Below are positions 8,144 to 20,757 of a DNA stretch of 64,000 nt, piece after piece. How positions within the stretch are numbered: position 1 is the first letter of the stretch; each line of letters starts with the position of its first letter. Source of the DNA: Pseudomonadota bacterium (GTDB lineage: Bacteria; Pseudomonadota; Gammaproteobacteria; Steroidobacterales; Steroidobacteraceae); NCBI GenBank assembly GCA_021777555.1, contig JAJYDK010000021.1:1-64000 (forward strand), read 5' to 3'. The notes under the pieces are model-generated. The model was not told where the DNA came from, made no database searches, and saw only the letters and a list, made by a program, of their open reading frames with translations. Position numbers and translations under genes: made by a program.

Positions 8144-9532
8144 TCAGGTCTTTTTCCGCTTCGTCGGCCGCTGCCAGCCCTCGAGGGTGCTTTGGCGCGC
8201 CCGCGCGATGGTGAGTTTGCCGGCCGGCACCTCGCCGGCGACGGTGGAGCCCGCGGCGATCGTGGCGCCCCGGCCCACCGTGATCGGCGCAACCAGCACG
8301 CTGTTGGAACCGGTGTGCGCCTCGTCTTCGATGACGGTGCGATGCTTGTTGGCGCCGTCGTAGTTGGCGACTATGGTGCCCGCTCCGATGTTGACGTGCG
8401 CGCCGACCACGGCGTCGCCCACGTACGACAGGTGATTCGCCTTGGATTCGGTCCCGAGCGAGGAATTCTTCACTTCGACGAAATTGCCGATATGCACCCC
8501 GTCGGCGAGCACGGTAGCCGGCCGCGTACGCGCGAAGGGGCCTATCCGGGCGGAGGCGCCGATCGAGGCACCCTCGAGGACGCAGAACGGCAGGATCTCC
8601 GTGTCATCGCCGATCTCGCAGTCGCGGATGACGCATCCGGGGCCGATGCGCACCCGGTCTCCCAGCTTCACCCGACCCTCCAGGACGACATTGACGTCGA
8701 GGAAGACATCGGCGCCATGTGTCACCCGGCCACGCACGTCGAGCCTCGCCGGATCAGCGACGGTCACTCCGCCCAGCATCAGCTCGCGCGCGGTGTTGCG
8801 CCGGCAAACCGCCTCCAGCGTGGCCAGTTGCGCCTTGTCATTGACGCCGAGCGCCTCGATCGGGTCGGCCAGCACCAGGGGATTGACCACGACACCCTCT
8901 GCGGCCGCCATCCCGATGACGTCGGTGAGGTAGTACTCGCCCTGGGCATTGTCGCGTCCGAGGCCCGCGAGCCAGCGCTTCAGCAATCGCGCTGGCGCGG
9001 CCAGCACGCCGGTGTTGCATTCGCGAAGGGCGAGCTCCCCGGCGCAGGCATCCTTCTGCTCCACGATGCGCGCCACATGGCCGCCCGAGTCGCGAACGAT
9101 TCGGCCGTAACCGGCCGGGTCCTCGGGCTGCATGGTGAGCAGGGCAAGCTGCGTGGGGCCCGCGAGGGCGACCAGGCGGGCGAGCGTGGCGGCGCTCAGC
9201 AGCGGAACGTCGCCGTAGAGCACCAACACCAGGTGATCGTCCGGCACGCTCGGCATGGCCTGCAGGACGGCGTGACCGGTCCCGAGGCGCTCGGCCTGCT
9301 CCACCCAGGTTACCGGCCCGGCCGATAGCGCGCTTCGCACCCGCTCGCCGCCATGGCCGTACACGACCAGGATGGCCTGCGGGTCGAGCTCGCGGGCCGT
9401 GTCGATGACATGAGAGAGGAGCGGCCGCCCGAGCAGCGGCTGCAGCACCTTGGGCAGCGGGGATTTCATCCGCTTGCCCTCGCCGGCCGCGAGGATCACG
9501 ACCGACAGGGGAGTCGAGTGGGATCGGGTCAT
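8144..9532 (-). CDS. glmU: Bifunctional UDP-GlcNAc pyrophosphorylase / GlcN-1-P acetyltransferase
   Basis: GlmU acetylates glucosamine 1-phosphate and couples it to UTP, giving UDP-N-acetylglucosamine for peptidoglycan and lipopolysaccharide. The 462-residue protein has the uridyltransferase motif LAAGEGKRMKSPLPKVLQP near the N-terminus, YGDVPLL and GYGRIVRD in the middle, and a C-terminal left-handed beta helix made of hexapeptide repeats, with the acetyltransferase segment NFVEVKNSSLG and YVGDAVVG. Length is typical. It starts 33 bases after the atpC stop codon on the same strand and is likely read at least partly from the atp operon transcript, a common arrangement in proteobacteria. Confidence 0.97.
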   Translation of the reverse strand: MTRSHSTPLSVVILAAGEGKRMKSPLPKVLQPLLGRPLLSHVIDTARELDPQAILVVYGHGGERVRSALSAGPVTWVEQAERLGTGHAVLQAMPSVPDDHLVLVLYGDVPLLSAATLARLVALAGPTQLALLTMQPEDPAGYGRIVRDSGGHVARIVEQKDACAGELALRECNTGVLAAPARLLKRWLAGLGRDNAQGEYYLTDVIGMAAAEGVVVNPLVLADPIEALGVNDKAQLATLEAVCRRNTARELMLGGVTVADPARLDVRGRVTHGADVFLDVNVVLEGRVKLGDRVRIGPGCVIRDCEIGDDTEILPFCVLEGASIGASARIGPFARTRPATVLADGVHIGNFVEVKNSSLGTESKANHLSYVGDAVVGAHVNIGAGTIVANYDGANKHRTVIEDEAHTGSNSVLVAPITVGRGATIAAGSTVAGEVPAGKLTIARARQSTLEGWQRPTKRKKT

Positions 9533-9564
9533 GCCGCCATCATGACCTATGACGGCCGGCCCGC

Positions 9565-9993
9565 CTAGCTGTGCATCTTGCGCAACCGCGCGATGATCTT
9601 CAGCTGCGCGGCCGCCCGGGCCAGCTCGGCGAGGGCCTCGGCCTGCGTGATGTGGCCGCTGCGGTCCTTGAGGGCCTCTTCGGCGCGCTGCTTGGCGGCG
9701 AGCGCCGCCGCCTCGTCGATGTCCTTGGCCCGCATCGCCGTATCGGCGAGCACCGTGACCTTGTTGGGCTGGACCTCGATGGCCCCGCCGCCGACGAAGA
9801 AGAAATGCTCGGCGCCATCCGGCGTGTGAACCCGTACTTCGCCCGGCTTCAGCATGGAGAGAAGCGGAGCATGCCGGGGCGCCACACCGATGTCGCCCTG
9901 GGAGGCCGGCGCGACCACCATCGTCGCCCGGCCCGAGAAGATCTCGCCCTCGGCGCTGACGATGTCGACCTGAATGGTATGCGGCTCGGCCAT
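9565..9993 (-). CDS. atpC: F1Fo ATP synthase subunit epsilon
   Basis: The 142-residue epsilon subunit forms part of the central stalk of F1 and can inhibit ATP hydrolysis. The N-terminal beta sandwich is clear (QVDIVSAEGEIFSG, GDIGVAPRHAPLLSMLKPGEVR, FFFVGGGAIEVQPNKVTVLAD), followed by the two-helix C-terminal domain (AAALAAKQRAEEALKDR). It is the last atp gene. A 124-base gap containing a hairpin-rich repeat separates it from atpD, unusual spacing within an otherwise tight operon. Confidence 0.96.
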   Translation of the reverse strand: MAEPHTIQVDIVSAEGEIFSGRATMVVAPASQGDIGVAPRHAPLLSMLKPGEVRVHTPDGAEHFFFVGGGAIEVQPNKVTVLADTAMRAKDIDEAAALAAKQRAEEALKDRSGHITQAEALAELARAAAQLKIIARLRKMHS

Positions 9994-10003
9994 GGGGCGC
10001 TCC

Positions 10004-10092
10004 TTATGCGCTACGCGCAGGGTTCAGCGGGGTTCGCGAAGAGCGAGCCCCGAAAACGCAGCGGCGCGAGGACGCGCCGAAAAGACCTGTCT
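10004..10092. repeat. Intergenic hairpin repeat, copy A (atpD-atpC gap)
   Basis: This segment shares an ordered series of blocks with 13984-14085: CGCGCAG, then TTCAGCGGGG (TTCAACGGGG in the other copy), TTCGCG/CTCGCG, an arm resembling GAGCGAGCCCCGA, a GC-only hairpin, and AAAAGACCTGTCT (AAAAGCCCTGTCC in the other). Read on the minus strand it can fold into two adjacent stem-loops, one with 6-bp arms GGCGCG/CGCGCC and a 4-base loop, the other with 9-bp arms and one mismatch. It is non-coding and sits within the atp mRNA. Confidence 0.65.
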
Positions 10093-10117
10093 GAATTGCC
10101 GGATGCACCATCGGTTC

Positions 10118-11566
<1,449 letters not shown>

Positions 11567-12430
11567 CTAAACTGCTGCCGCGCCGCTCACGATCTCCGAA
11601 AGCTCTTTCGTGATCGCGGCCTGGCGGGCCTTGTTGTAAATCAGCTGCATCTCGCCGATGAGCTTGCCGGCGTTGTCGGAGGCGGCCTTCATGGCCACCA
11701 TGCGCGCCGCCATCTCCGAGGCGACGTTCTCGACGGCCGCGCGATACACCTGGGATTCGATGTAGCGCATGAGCAGGTCGTCGAGGATCTGCGCGGCCTC
11801 CGGCTCGTACAGGTAGTCCCAGTGCTCCTGCAGTGCCTCGGTGTCGAGGGACTGCGCGGGCAGGAGCTGCGTGACCGAGGGCTTCTGGGTCATCGTGTTG
11901 ACGAACTCGGCGTTCACCAGGAACAGCCGGTCGAGCTCGCCCGCGCGGTATGCGTCCAGCATGACCTTGACGGTGCCGATGAGGTCCTTGACGTGCGGCC
12001 GGTCGCCGAGGTGCGTGACATGCGCCAGGATCGGCACGTCCAGGCGGCGAAAGAACGCCATGCCCTTGGCGCCGACCACGCACAGTTTCACTCCCGCGCC
12101 CTTGGCCTGCCACTCGCGCATCAGGAACAGCGTCTGCTTGAAGACGTTGGCGTTGAGTCCGCCTGCGAGCCCGCGGTCCGTGGACACCACGATGATGCCG
12201 ACATTGGCGACCGTCTCACGGCCCTGCAGGTAGGGGCTGCGGTAGTCGGGGTTCGCCTGGGTCAGGTGCCCGATGACGTTGCGCATCTTCTCGGCATAGG
12301 GCCGCGCGGCGCGCATGCGCTCCTGGGCACGGCGCATCTTGCTGGTGGCCACCATCTGCATGGCCTTGGTGATCTTCTGAGTGTTCTTGACACTCGTGAT
12401 CTTGGCGCGGATTTCCTTGGTGCCTGGCAT
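11567..12430 (-). CDS. atpG: F1Fo ATP synthase subunit gamma
   Basis: The 287-residue rotor shaft subunit. The N-terminal helix [33 protein letters not shown] and the C-terminal helix ([40 protein letters not shown]) form the coiled coil that rotates inside the alpha3beta3 ring, while the central part ([16 protein letters not shown]) is the Rossmann-like domain. All family landmarks are present and the length is standard. It lies between atpA and atpD with short intergenic gaps. Confidence 0.97.
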   Translation of the reverse strand: MPGTKEIRAKITSVKNTQKITKAMQMVATSKMRRAQERMRAARPYAEKMRNVIGHLTQANPDYRSPYLQGRETVANVGIIVVSTDRGLAGGLNANVFKQTLFLMREWQAKGAGVKLCVVGAKGMAFFRRLDVPILAHVTHLGDRPHVKDLIGTVKVMLDAYRAGELDRLFLVNAEFVNTMTQKPSVTQLLPAQSLDTEALQEHWDYLYEPEAAQILDDLLMRYIESQVYRAAVENVASEMAARMVAMKAASDNAGKLIGEMQLIYNKARQAAITKELSEIVSGAAAV

Positions 12431-12440
12431 GGCTGTGCCT

Positions 12441-13982
<1,542 letters not shown>

Positions 13983-13983
13983 G

Positions 13984-14085
13984 TATGCCTCACGCGCCTC
14001 GCGCAGGTTTCAACGGGGCTCGCGCGGAGGCGAACCTCGACGATGTGGTGGCGCGCAAGGCGCGCCGGTAAGAAAAGCCCTGTCC
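13984..14085. repeat. Intergenic hairpin repeat, copy B (atpH-atpA gap)
   Basis: Second copy of the block series described at 10004-10092, in the same orientation relative to the operon. Here the GC hairpin has 7-bp arms, GGCGCGC/GCGCGCC with a CTT loop on the minus strand. The neighbouring stem is GGTTCGC/GCGAGCC, held by one G-U pair. Stem sequences differ between copies while pairing is largely kept. Confidence 0.65.
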
Positions 14086-14093
14086 GCCGTTGC

Positions 14094-14627
14094 TCATGCC
14101 GTGAGCTCGTAGGCGATGCGCCGCAATCTGGCGCGCAGCGAGCCGTCGATGACCAGGTCGCCGGCGCGCAGCACCGCCCCACCGATGAGCTGGGGATCCG
14201 TGGCGCATTGCAGATGCACGGTGCGCTTCAGCCGGCGCTCGAGCGCTGCGGCGAGTTCGCCTCGCTGCGCCTCGGTGAGCGGCACGGCGGAGGTGACCGT
14301 GACGTCCACCGTGCCTTCGCTTTCGGCCTTGAGCTGCTCGAACAGCGCAACGATCTCCGGCAGGCAGTCGAGGCGTCGATTCTCCGCGAGCGTGCGGATG
14401 AAGTTGCGTCCATCCTCATCGAGCTGCCCGCCCGAGACGTCGATCACCAGGTCGGCGAGCTGCCCGGGCAGGATGCGCGGATTGCCGAGCAGCGCCTCGA
14501 CCCGCGGATCGGCCACGGCGAAGGCGGCCGCGGTGAGAGCCTGGGACCAGGGGCCGAGACGGGCGGCGCCCGCGACCTCGAACGCCGCCTTTGCGTAGGG
14601 TCTGGCAATGGTGCTCTTGTCGGCCAT
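14094..14627 (-). CDS. atpH: F1Fo ATP synthase subunit delta
   Basis: The 177-residue delta (OSCP) subunit links F1 to the peripheral stalk. It starts with the family-typical ARPYAKAAFEVA, has the six-helix N-terminal domain with VEALLGNPRI, and ends with a C-terminal domain containing LKRTVHLQCATDPQLIGGAVLRAGDLVIDGSLRARLRRI, which is diagnostic. It is positioned between atpF and atpA as expected. Confidence 0.95.
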   Translation of the reverse strand: MADKSTIARPYAKAAFEVAGAARLGPWSQALTAAAFAVADPRVEALLGNPRILPGQLADLVIDVSGGQLDEDGRNFIRTLAENRRLDCLPEIVALFEQLKAESEGTVDVTVTSAVPLTEAQRGELAAALERRLKRTVHLQCATDPQLIGGAVLRAGDLVIDGSLRARLRRIAYELTA

Positions 14628-14638
14628 CGTGTCCCCTG

Positions 14639-15109
14639 TCAGATCTGCGCCGCCAGCTGGTGGATGAGCGCCTCGTGCGTGCGGGGATCGATCTCCCGCT
14701 CGAGGAGCTTCGCGGCGGCCGCCACGGCGATCTCGCCGACCTGCCGGCGCAGGTCCTCGCGCGCCTTGGAGGCCTCGAGGCCGATCTGTTGCTGCGCGGC
14801 GCTCAGCACGCGCTGGCCCTCCTGGGTCGCCGCGCTCTTAGCCTCTTCGACCATTTCATTGGCGCGGCGCTGCGCCTGGTCGATGATGGCTCCCGCCCGA
14901 TCACGCGCCTCGCGCAGAATGCTCTCGGCGCCGGTGCGCGCCTGGCGGAGCTCCTCCTCGCCTTTGTCGGCCGCTGCCAGGCCCTGAGCGATCCTGCGCT
15001 CGCGCTCCTGCATGGCACCGAGAATCATCGGCCACACGAACTTCATCGTGAACCAGATGAGCACGGCGAATACCAGCATCTGGACGATGAGCGTCAGATT
15101 GATGTGCAC
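14639..15109 (-). CDS. atpF: F1Fo ATP synthase subunit b
   Basis: The 156-residue peripheral-stalk subunit. It has an N-terminal membrane anchor ([21 protein letters not shown]) followed by a long charged amphipathic helix rich in Ala, Glu, Arg and Gln (for example [21 protein letters not shown]) that dimerises as a coiled coil. Only one b-type gene is present, consistent with a homodimeric stalk. It lies between atpE and atpH. Confidence 0.96.
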   Translation of the reverse strand: MHINLTLIVQMLVFAVLIWFTMKFVWPMILGAMQERERRIAQGLAAADKGEEELRQARTGAESILREARDRAGAIIDQAQRRANEMVEEAKSAATQEGQRVLSAAQQQIGLEASKAREDLRRQVGEIAVAAAAKLLEREIDPRTHEALIHQLAAQI

Positions 15110-15150
15110 GATCGCCTCCTCAAGGGCAGCACTCTAGCAATGGACCCGGC

Positions 15151-16342
<1,192 letters not shown>

Positions 16343-16798
16343 TCAATCTCTCACTGTATGTCCGGTGCCCACCGACGTTGGCGGCACCTGGCCGGGCGAG
16401 CGCCCGCGCAACCGCACGCCGGACCACAGGGTCCCGGCGAGCGCCATCCAATACACGATAAAGGTCGCGACGAAGGCCGCGAACATTGCCAGCGGTGCGA
16501 CCTTCGGTATCCGGAAGGCCGCCACGAACAGGCCGATCACGAGGAAGAGCTTCAGAGCCTCTCCCAGGTAGAACGACTGCAATGCACGCGGCGCGTCCAC
16601 CGCCCCCCTTCCGAAGGCCACGAGCGCCATCACCAGACTCGCCCCCGTCCCGATACCGCCACCGAGCAGCGCCGAGTACGCCGACAGGCGCCCCTTCGCC
16701 ACCCAGGCGATGAGCACCGCGATCAGCGTTACGGTCGCCTGGCCCAGCACGACGCCGAAAGCCAGCCGCCGCGCATGGGGCAGGTCGATCACACTCAC
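16343..16798 (-). CDS. atpI: ATP synthase subunit I (assembly-associated)
   Basis: A 151-residue protein with four predicted membrane helices located at the head of the atp operon, six bases upstream of atpB. Position and hydrophobic pattern identify it as AtpI, a poorly conserved protein thought to help c-ring assembly and magnesium handling. The GGGIGTGASLVMALVAFG segment in the second helix fits the family. Identification rests on context plus topology more than on sequence motifs. Confidence 0.85.
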   Translation of the reverse strand: MSVIDLPHARRLAFGVVLGQATVTLIAVLIAWVAKGRLSAYSALLGGGIGTGASLVMALVAFGRGAVDAPRALQSFYLGEALKLFLVIGLFVAAFRIPKVAPLAMFAAFVATFIVYWMALAGTLWSGVRLRGRSPGQVPPTSVGTGHTVRD

Positions 16799-16963
16799 CT
16801 ACTTCTTCGTTGGCGGAGATCACCGAGGCGATTTCCGCGAGACCCTGCACAGCGACCGCGGGCCTGGAACCGGCCCCGCGCTCGCTGCGCCTCGCCAATG
16901 GCGCTATGCGCCGCAATGCCCGGTCCGCGAGGGCCTTATCCCGCCGGACCGAAAAGCCGCGCG

Positions 16964-16992
16964 ATTATATTGACCGCCCCGATGAGCGTCTA
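16964..16992 (-). promoter_or_regulatory. Putative sigma-70 promoter of the atp operon
   Basis: On the minus strand a perfect TATAAT (16964-16969) is preceded, 17 bases upstream, by TAGACG (16987-16992), which matches four of six consensus -35 positions. It is the only perfect -10 in the gap and points at atpI. It implies a leader of about 150 bases. This is a sequence match only. Confidence 0.6.
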
Positions 16993-17100
16993 CTGCACAA
17001 GGGTGTGAAATCCAATGTGAAATCCACGCATTTCTACCTATGCGCGGACAGGGGCAAAGACGGGTCGCTATTGTGCCGGATCGGACCAGTTCCGCCCGCC

Positions 17101-17114
17101 CCCCCCCGGGGGGG
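17101..17114. terminator. C7G7 palindrome, possible transcript end after parB
   Basis: Seven C residues are followed directly by seven G residues, a perfect 14-bp palindrome within a longer C-run. It lies about 78 bases beyond the parB stop codon. There is no U-tract, and a hairpin would need to open a loop in the centre, so assignment as a terminator is weak. It may equally be a replication or sequencing hotspot. Confidence 0.25.
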
Positions 17115-17191
17115 CCATCCCGGTCTGCTCAAGGATGATCATTCCGACGGTACGCCCCTGCCGGCCTCAGGTCCTCCCCCTGGGCGCCGGG

Positions 17192-18097
17192 TCACTGGAT
17201 ATGCGCGAGGATGCCGTCGAGCTCGTCCAGGCTGTTGTAGCTCACCACCAGCCTGCCCTTGCCCGCCTGGGTATGCTGAATGGCGACCTTGGCGCCGAGC
17301 TTCTCCGCGAGCTCCTGCTCCAGGTGTCGCACATCGGTGTCGCGCGGCGCGGGGGGCTTCTCGAGGCCGGGTTGCTGCATGCGCCGCACCAGAGCCTCGG
17401 TCTCACGGACCGAGAGGCCCTTCTTCGCCACGAGCCGCGCGATCTCGGTCTGCTGGCGGCGCTGCACCAGGCCGAGCAGGGCTCGCGCGTGGCCCATCTC
17501 GATCTGGCGCCGCTCGATGAGCTCGCTGACTTCCGGGGCGAGTTCCAGCAGCCGCAGCAGGTTGCTGACGCCGGCGCGGGAGCGCCCGACGGCGTCCGCC
17601 GCCTGCGCGTGGGTGAGCTCGAACTCTTCGATGAGGCGCTGCAGCGCGCGGGCCTCCTCGAGCGGGTTCAGGTTCTCCCGCTGGATGTTCTCGATGAGGG
17701 CCACGGCGATCGCCGCCTCGTCCGGAATCCGCCGCACGATGGCCGGGATCTCGGCAAGGCCTGCCATCTGCGCCGCGCGCCAGCGACGCTCGCCGGCGAT
17801 GATCTCGTAGCGTTGCGACTCCCCGGGAACGGGCGCAAGGGGGCGTACCACGATGGGCTGCACCACACCCTGGACCTTGATGGAGCCGGCCAGCTCCTCG
17901 AGGGTCTCGGGATGCATGTCGACCCGCGGCTGGTATTTGCCGCGCTGCAGCACATCGAGCGGCAGCCGCGTGAGCTCCTCGTCCGCGACGGGCGCCGGCG
18001 TGCCGGGTCCCGGGGTCAGGCCCACGGGCGCCGGCCGCACCGAGGGACCGAGCAGATCGGCCAGCCCGCGGCCGAGGGTGGGCTTCTTCTGGCTCAT
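17192..18097 (-). CDS. parB: Chromosome-partitioning protein ParB
   Basis: A 301-residue ParB/Spo0J protein that loads on parS sites near the origin and works with ParA. It starts MSQKKPTLGRGLADLLG, contains the CTP-binding GERRWRAAQMAGL motif and the ENIQRENLNPLEEARAL segment, then a helix-turn-helix (THAQAADAVGRSRAGVSNLLRLLEL). The C-terminal dimerisation part includes LGAKVAIQHTQAGKGRLVVSYNSLDELDGIL. Its ATG overlaps the parA stop codon (ATGA), so the two are translationally coupled. No good parS was found in this window. Confidence 0.97.
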   Translation of the reverse strand: MSQKKPTLGRGLADLLGPSVRPAPVGLTPGPGTPAPVADEELTRLPLDVLQRGKYQPRVDMHPETLEELAGSIKVQGVVQPIVVRPLAPVPGESQRYEIIAGERRWRAAQMAGLAEIPAIVRRIPDEAAIAVALIENIQRENLNPLEEARALQRLIEEFELTHAQAADAVGRSRAGVSNLLRLLELAPEVSELIERRQIEMGHARALLGLVQRRQQTEIARLVAKKGLSVRETEALVRRMQQPGLEKPPAPRDTDVRHLEQELAEKLGAKVAIQHTQAGKGRLVVSYNSLDELDGILAHIQ

Positions 18098-18936
18098 GAC
18101 GGGGTGCCCGGCACGGGGGCCTCGGCGCCGGGAAGCTCCGCGAAGTCCTCACCCGGGGGCCCCTTGCCCTGCTCATCGCGCCGGATCATCTCCCCGGCGA
18201 GCGCCAGGTAGGCGAGCGCGCCGCGCGATTCCTTGTCGTGGAACAGCACCGGGCGGCCGAAGGAGGGCGCTTCGGCGAGGCGGATATTGCGCGGAATGAT
18301 GGTGCGGAACACCTTCTCGTTGAAATGCATGATGAGCTGGGCGCTGACTTCGTTGGCGAGGTTGTTGCGCGGGTCGAACATGGTTCGCAGAATCCCCTCG
18401 ACCTCGAGGGACGGATTCACGGTGGCGCGAATCTGCTCGATCGTGCCGATGAGCGCCGACAGCCCCTCCAGGGCGTAGTACTCGCACTGCATGGGGATGA
18501 GCACGCTGTCGGCCGCCACCAGGGAATTGAGCGTGAGCATGTTGAGCGACGGCGGGCAGTCGATGAGGATCACCTCATACGCCTCTCGCACCGGGGCGAG
18601 CGCCTCGCGCAGGCGCGTCTCGCGCCCCGAGGCCATCCCGAGCAGGCGCACTTCCGCCGCGGTGAGATCCTGGTTGGCCGGCAGCAGCGCATAGCCGCCC
18701 TGCTCGATGAGGCGCAGGCTGGGGGCGAGCTCGGCCTCCCCGAGCAGCACCTCGCAGGCGCTCTGTGCGAGCTGCGACTTGTCGATGCCGCTGCCCATGG
18801 TCGCATTGCCCTGCGGATCGAGATCGAGCAGCAGCACGCGGCGCTTGGTGGCGGCGAGCGAGGCGGCCAGGTTGACCGCGGTAGTGGTCTTGCCGACGCC
18901 GCCCTTCTGATTGGCAATGGCGATGACGCGCTTCAT
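18094..18936 (-). CDS. parA: Chromosome-partitioning ATPase ParA (Soj)
   Basis: A 280-residue MinD/ParA-type ATPase. The deviant Walker A KGGVGKTT lies at residues 11-18, LLDLDPQGNATMGSGID follows, and DCPPSLNMLTLNSL supplies Walker B. The start at 18936 (MKRVIAIANQKGG) is set by the universal N-terminus; an in-frame ATG at 19032 would add a non-conserved 32-residue leader. Chromosomal parA normally follows rsmG directly. Here a leucine dehydrogenase and an Lrp gene lie between them. Confidence 0.97.
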   Translation of the reverse strand: MKRVIAIANQKGGVGKTTTAVNLAASLAATKRRVLLLDLDPQGNATMGSGIDKSQLAQSACEVLLGEAELAPSLRLIEQGGYALLPANQDLTAAEVRLLGMASGRETRLREALAPVREAYEVILIDCPPSLNMLTLNSLVAADSVLIPMQCEYYALEGLSALIGTIEQIRATVNPSLEVEGILRTMFDPRNNLANEVSAQLIMHFNEKVFRTIIPRNIRLAEAPSFGRPVLFHDKESRGALAYLALAGEMIRRDEQGKGPPGEDFAELPGAEAPVPGTPS

Positions 18937-19056
18937 GGGCGGGCAGTGTACTTCACCGCCACCGCCAAGCTGTGATATCGCGCTCGGAGCGCCCGGGAGA
19001 ATCCGCTCTTCGGCCGCGCTCCGGGGCGGCACTCACGCTGTCGACGAAGCGGCCCC

Positions 19057-20103
19057 TCAGGCGGCCCGCTTCAGCCGCTCGCGCGCCATCTGGTCGGCCA
19101 CAATGCTGGTCGGGCGCGCTCCGTGCCGCGCGCACTCGAAAATCTCGGTGAGCCGGCCGGGAATCTTCTCGATATCGGCGCGCACGCCGGCCTCGGAGGC
19201 GCCACCGCGGTACTCGTGCGACACATTGATGATGCCGCCGGCATTGATGACGTAATCCGGCGCATACAGGATGCCGGCGCTCATCAAGGCGGCGCCGTCC
19301 TCCTCGCGCGCGAGCTGATTGTTCGCGGCACCGGCCACGACGCGGGCCCGCAGCAGCGGGATGGAGCGGCTGTTGAGCACCGCCCCGAGTGCGCAAGGCG
19401 CAAACACGTCGGCCGCTTCAGAGGCGATGGCTTCGGCGGCCACCACCTCGGCGCCGAGCTCTTCGCGGATCCGCTGTGCGGCGTCCGCCCGGGCATCGGC
19501 CACCTTGAGGCGGACTCCGTCGCCGGCCAGCAGACGGCACAGGGGTTGGCCCACCCCGCCGAGGCCCTGCACGGCCACGGTGACGCCCTCCAGATCGCGG
19601 CCCAGCTGGAACCGGACGGCGGCCTTGATGCCAAGGTACACGCCGAACGCGGTCTTCGGCCCCGGATCACCGCCCACTTCGCCGGTCTTGCGCGGCAGGC
19701 CGCTCACGAACCGGGTTGCGCACGCCACCTGCTCCATGTCCGCCGTGCTGGTTCCCACGTCCTCGGCCGTGACGTACCGCCCGCCCAGCGAATCGACGAG
19801 CTTGCCGAAGGCACGCAGCCGCTCGGGGGTCTTGTCCTTGCGGGAATCGCCCAGGATGACGGCCTTGCCGCCCCCCAGAGGCAGCTCCGCCATGGCGTTC
19901 TTGTAGCTCATGCCGCGTGAAAGCCGCAGCGCGTCCGTCAGCGCCTCTGCGGCCGAGGCATAGGGCCACATCCGGCATCCGCCCGCCGCCGGCCCGAGCA
20001 CCGTGGAATGAACGGCAATCAGCGCGCGCAATCCCGTGGCGGCGTCGTAACCGAAGACCACCTGCTCATGGCCGTCGAAATCCGGCATCGTGTACAGATC
20101 CAT
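19057..20103 (-). CDS. Leucine (branched-chain amino acid) dehydrogenase
   Basis: A 348-residue Glu/Leu/Phe/Val dehydrogenase. These enzymes oxidatively deaminate branched-chain amino acids to 2-oxo acids with NAD+. The catalytic-lysine segment PLGGGKAVILGD, the AEDVGTSTADM loop, the dinucleotide-binding VAVQGLGGVGQPLCRLL and the ANNQLA region are all visible. Short length and the MDLYTMPDFDGHEQ start resemble leucine dehydrogenase rather than hexameric glutamate dehydrogenase. Transcription diverges from an Lrp-family regulator, which by analogy with known pairs is likely to control it. Substrate choice among Leu, Val and Ile cannot be decided from sequence. Confidence 0.9.
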   Translation of the reverse strand: MDLYTMPDFDGHEQVVFGYDAATGLRALIAVHSTVLGPAAGGCRMWPYASAAEALTDALRLSRGMSYKNAMAELPLGGGKAVILGDSRKDKTPERLRAFGKLVDSLGGRYVTAEDVGTSTADMEQVACATRFVSGLPRKTGEVGGDPGPKTAFGVYLGIKAAVRFQLGRDLEGVTVAVQGLGGVGQPLCRLLAGDGVRLKVADARADAAQRIREELGAEVVAAEAIASEAADVFAPCALGAVLNSRSIPLLRARVVAGAANNQLAREEDGAALMSAGILYAPDYVINAGGIINVSHEYRGGASEAGVRADIEKIPGRLTEIFECARHGARPTSIVADQMARERLKRAA

Positions 20104-20209
20104 CGCTCGCGCTCCGCGGTCATGCGGGGCGAGTCCGCCCCGGGGACCGCCACCATACCCCCCGGGTCGCGCAAGGCGCCTCACAAAGCTTGCTCTATCG
20201 AACGCCAGG

Positions 20210-20222
20210 ATGAATCATTCAT
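20210..20222. promoter_or_regulatory. Candidate Lrp-type operator
   Basis: A perfect 13-bp palindrome, ATGAAT-C-ATTCAT, lies in the 150-base spacer between the divergent leucine dehydrogenase and Lrp genes. AT-rich palindromes of about this length are typical Lrp/AsnC targets, and this is the only such site in an otherwise GC-rich spacer. The assignment is inferred from position and symmetry. Confidence 0.5.
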
Positions 20223-20253
20223 TGCATGTCGGGCTTATCGAGCGAGACGATCG

Positions 20254-20757
20254 ATGCAAACAGACCTCGACCGGGGTGATGTCCGCATACTGGACCTGAT
20301 CCAGAGCCATGGCGATCTGTCAGCGGCCGAGATCGCCGAACGGCTGGGCATGACCGCCTCCACCTGCTGGCGGCGCATGAGCCGCCTGAACGAGCTGGGC
20401 GTGATCCGCAACCGGGTCGCCGTGCTCGACCGGGAGAAGGTGGGCCTCAACGTGCTCGTGTTCTCGCAGGTGAAGTTGAGCGGCCACGGGCGCGATGCGC
20501 TGCTGAGGTTCGAGCAGGCGGTGCGCGAGCACCCCGAAATCCAGGAGTGCTACACGCTCATGGGCGAGACCGACTTCCTGCTGCGCATCGTCTGCCGCGA
20601 CATCAAGGCGTACGAGGCATTCTTCCTGGATCATCTGTCACGCTTTCCCGGCGTCCAGTCGGTCCACTCTTTCATCGCGCTCTCGGTGATCAAGGAAACC
20701 ACGGCACTGCCGTTGACGGCCGCGGCTAAGCCTGGAGCGCGGTCGGGCTCAGGATGA
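20254..20757 (+). CDS. Lrp/AsnC family transcriptional regulator
   Basis: A 167-residue regulator with an N-terminal winged helix-turn-helix (LSAAEIAERLGMTASTCWRRMSRLNELGVI) and a C-terminal RAM ligand-binding domain (ECYTLMGETDFLLRIVCRDIKAYEAFFLDHLSRFPGV). It is read divergently from leucine dehydrogenase, a recurrent arrangement in which the regulator senses a branched-chain amino acid. The ATG at 20254 gives the usual start MQTDLDRGDVRILDLIQ; longer in-frame starts enter the regulatory spacer. Its 3' end overlaps the convergent rsmG gene by 32 bases. Confidence 0.93.
   Translation: MQTDLDRGDVRILDLIQSHGDLSAAEIAERLGMTASTCWRRMSRLNELGVIRNRVAVLDREKVGLNVLVFSQVKLSGHGRDALLRFEQAVREHPEIQECYTLMGETDFLLRIVCRDIKAYEAFFLDHLSRFPGVQSVHSFIALSVIKETTALPLTAAAKPGARSGSG

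Larger units (their letters stand above)
16799..17191. other. atp operon leader and parB 3' region
   Basis: This 393-base gap contains no supported gene. It holds the putative atp promoter at 16964-16992, a leader of roughly 150 bases before atpI, and a striking C7G7 palindrome at 17101-17114 that may mark the end of the parAB transcript. Confidence 0.6.
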
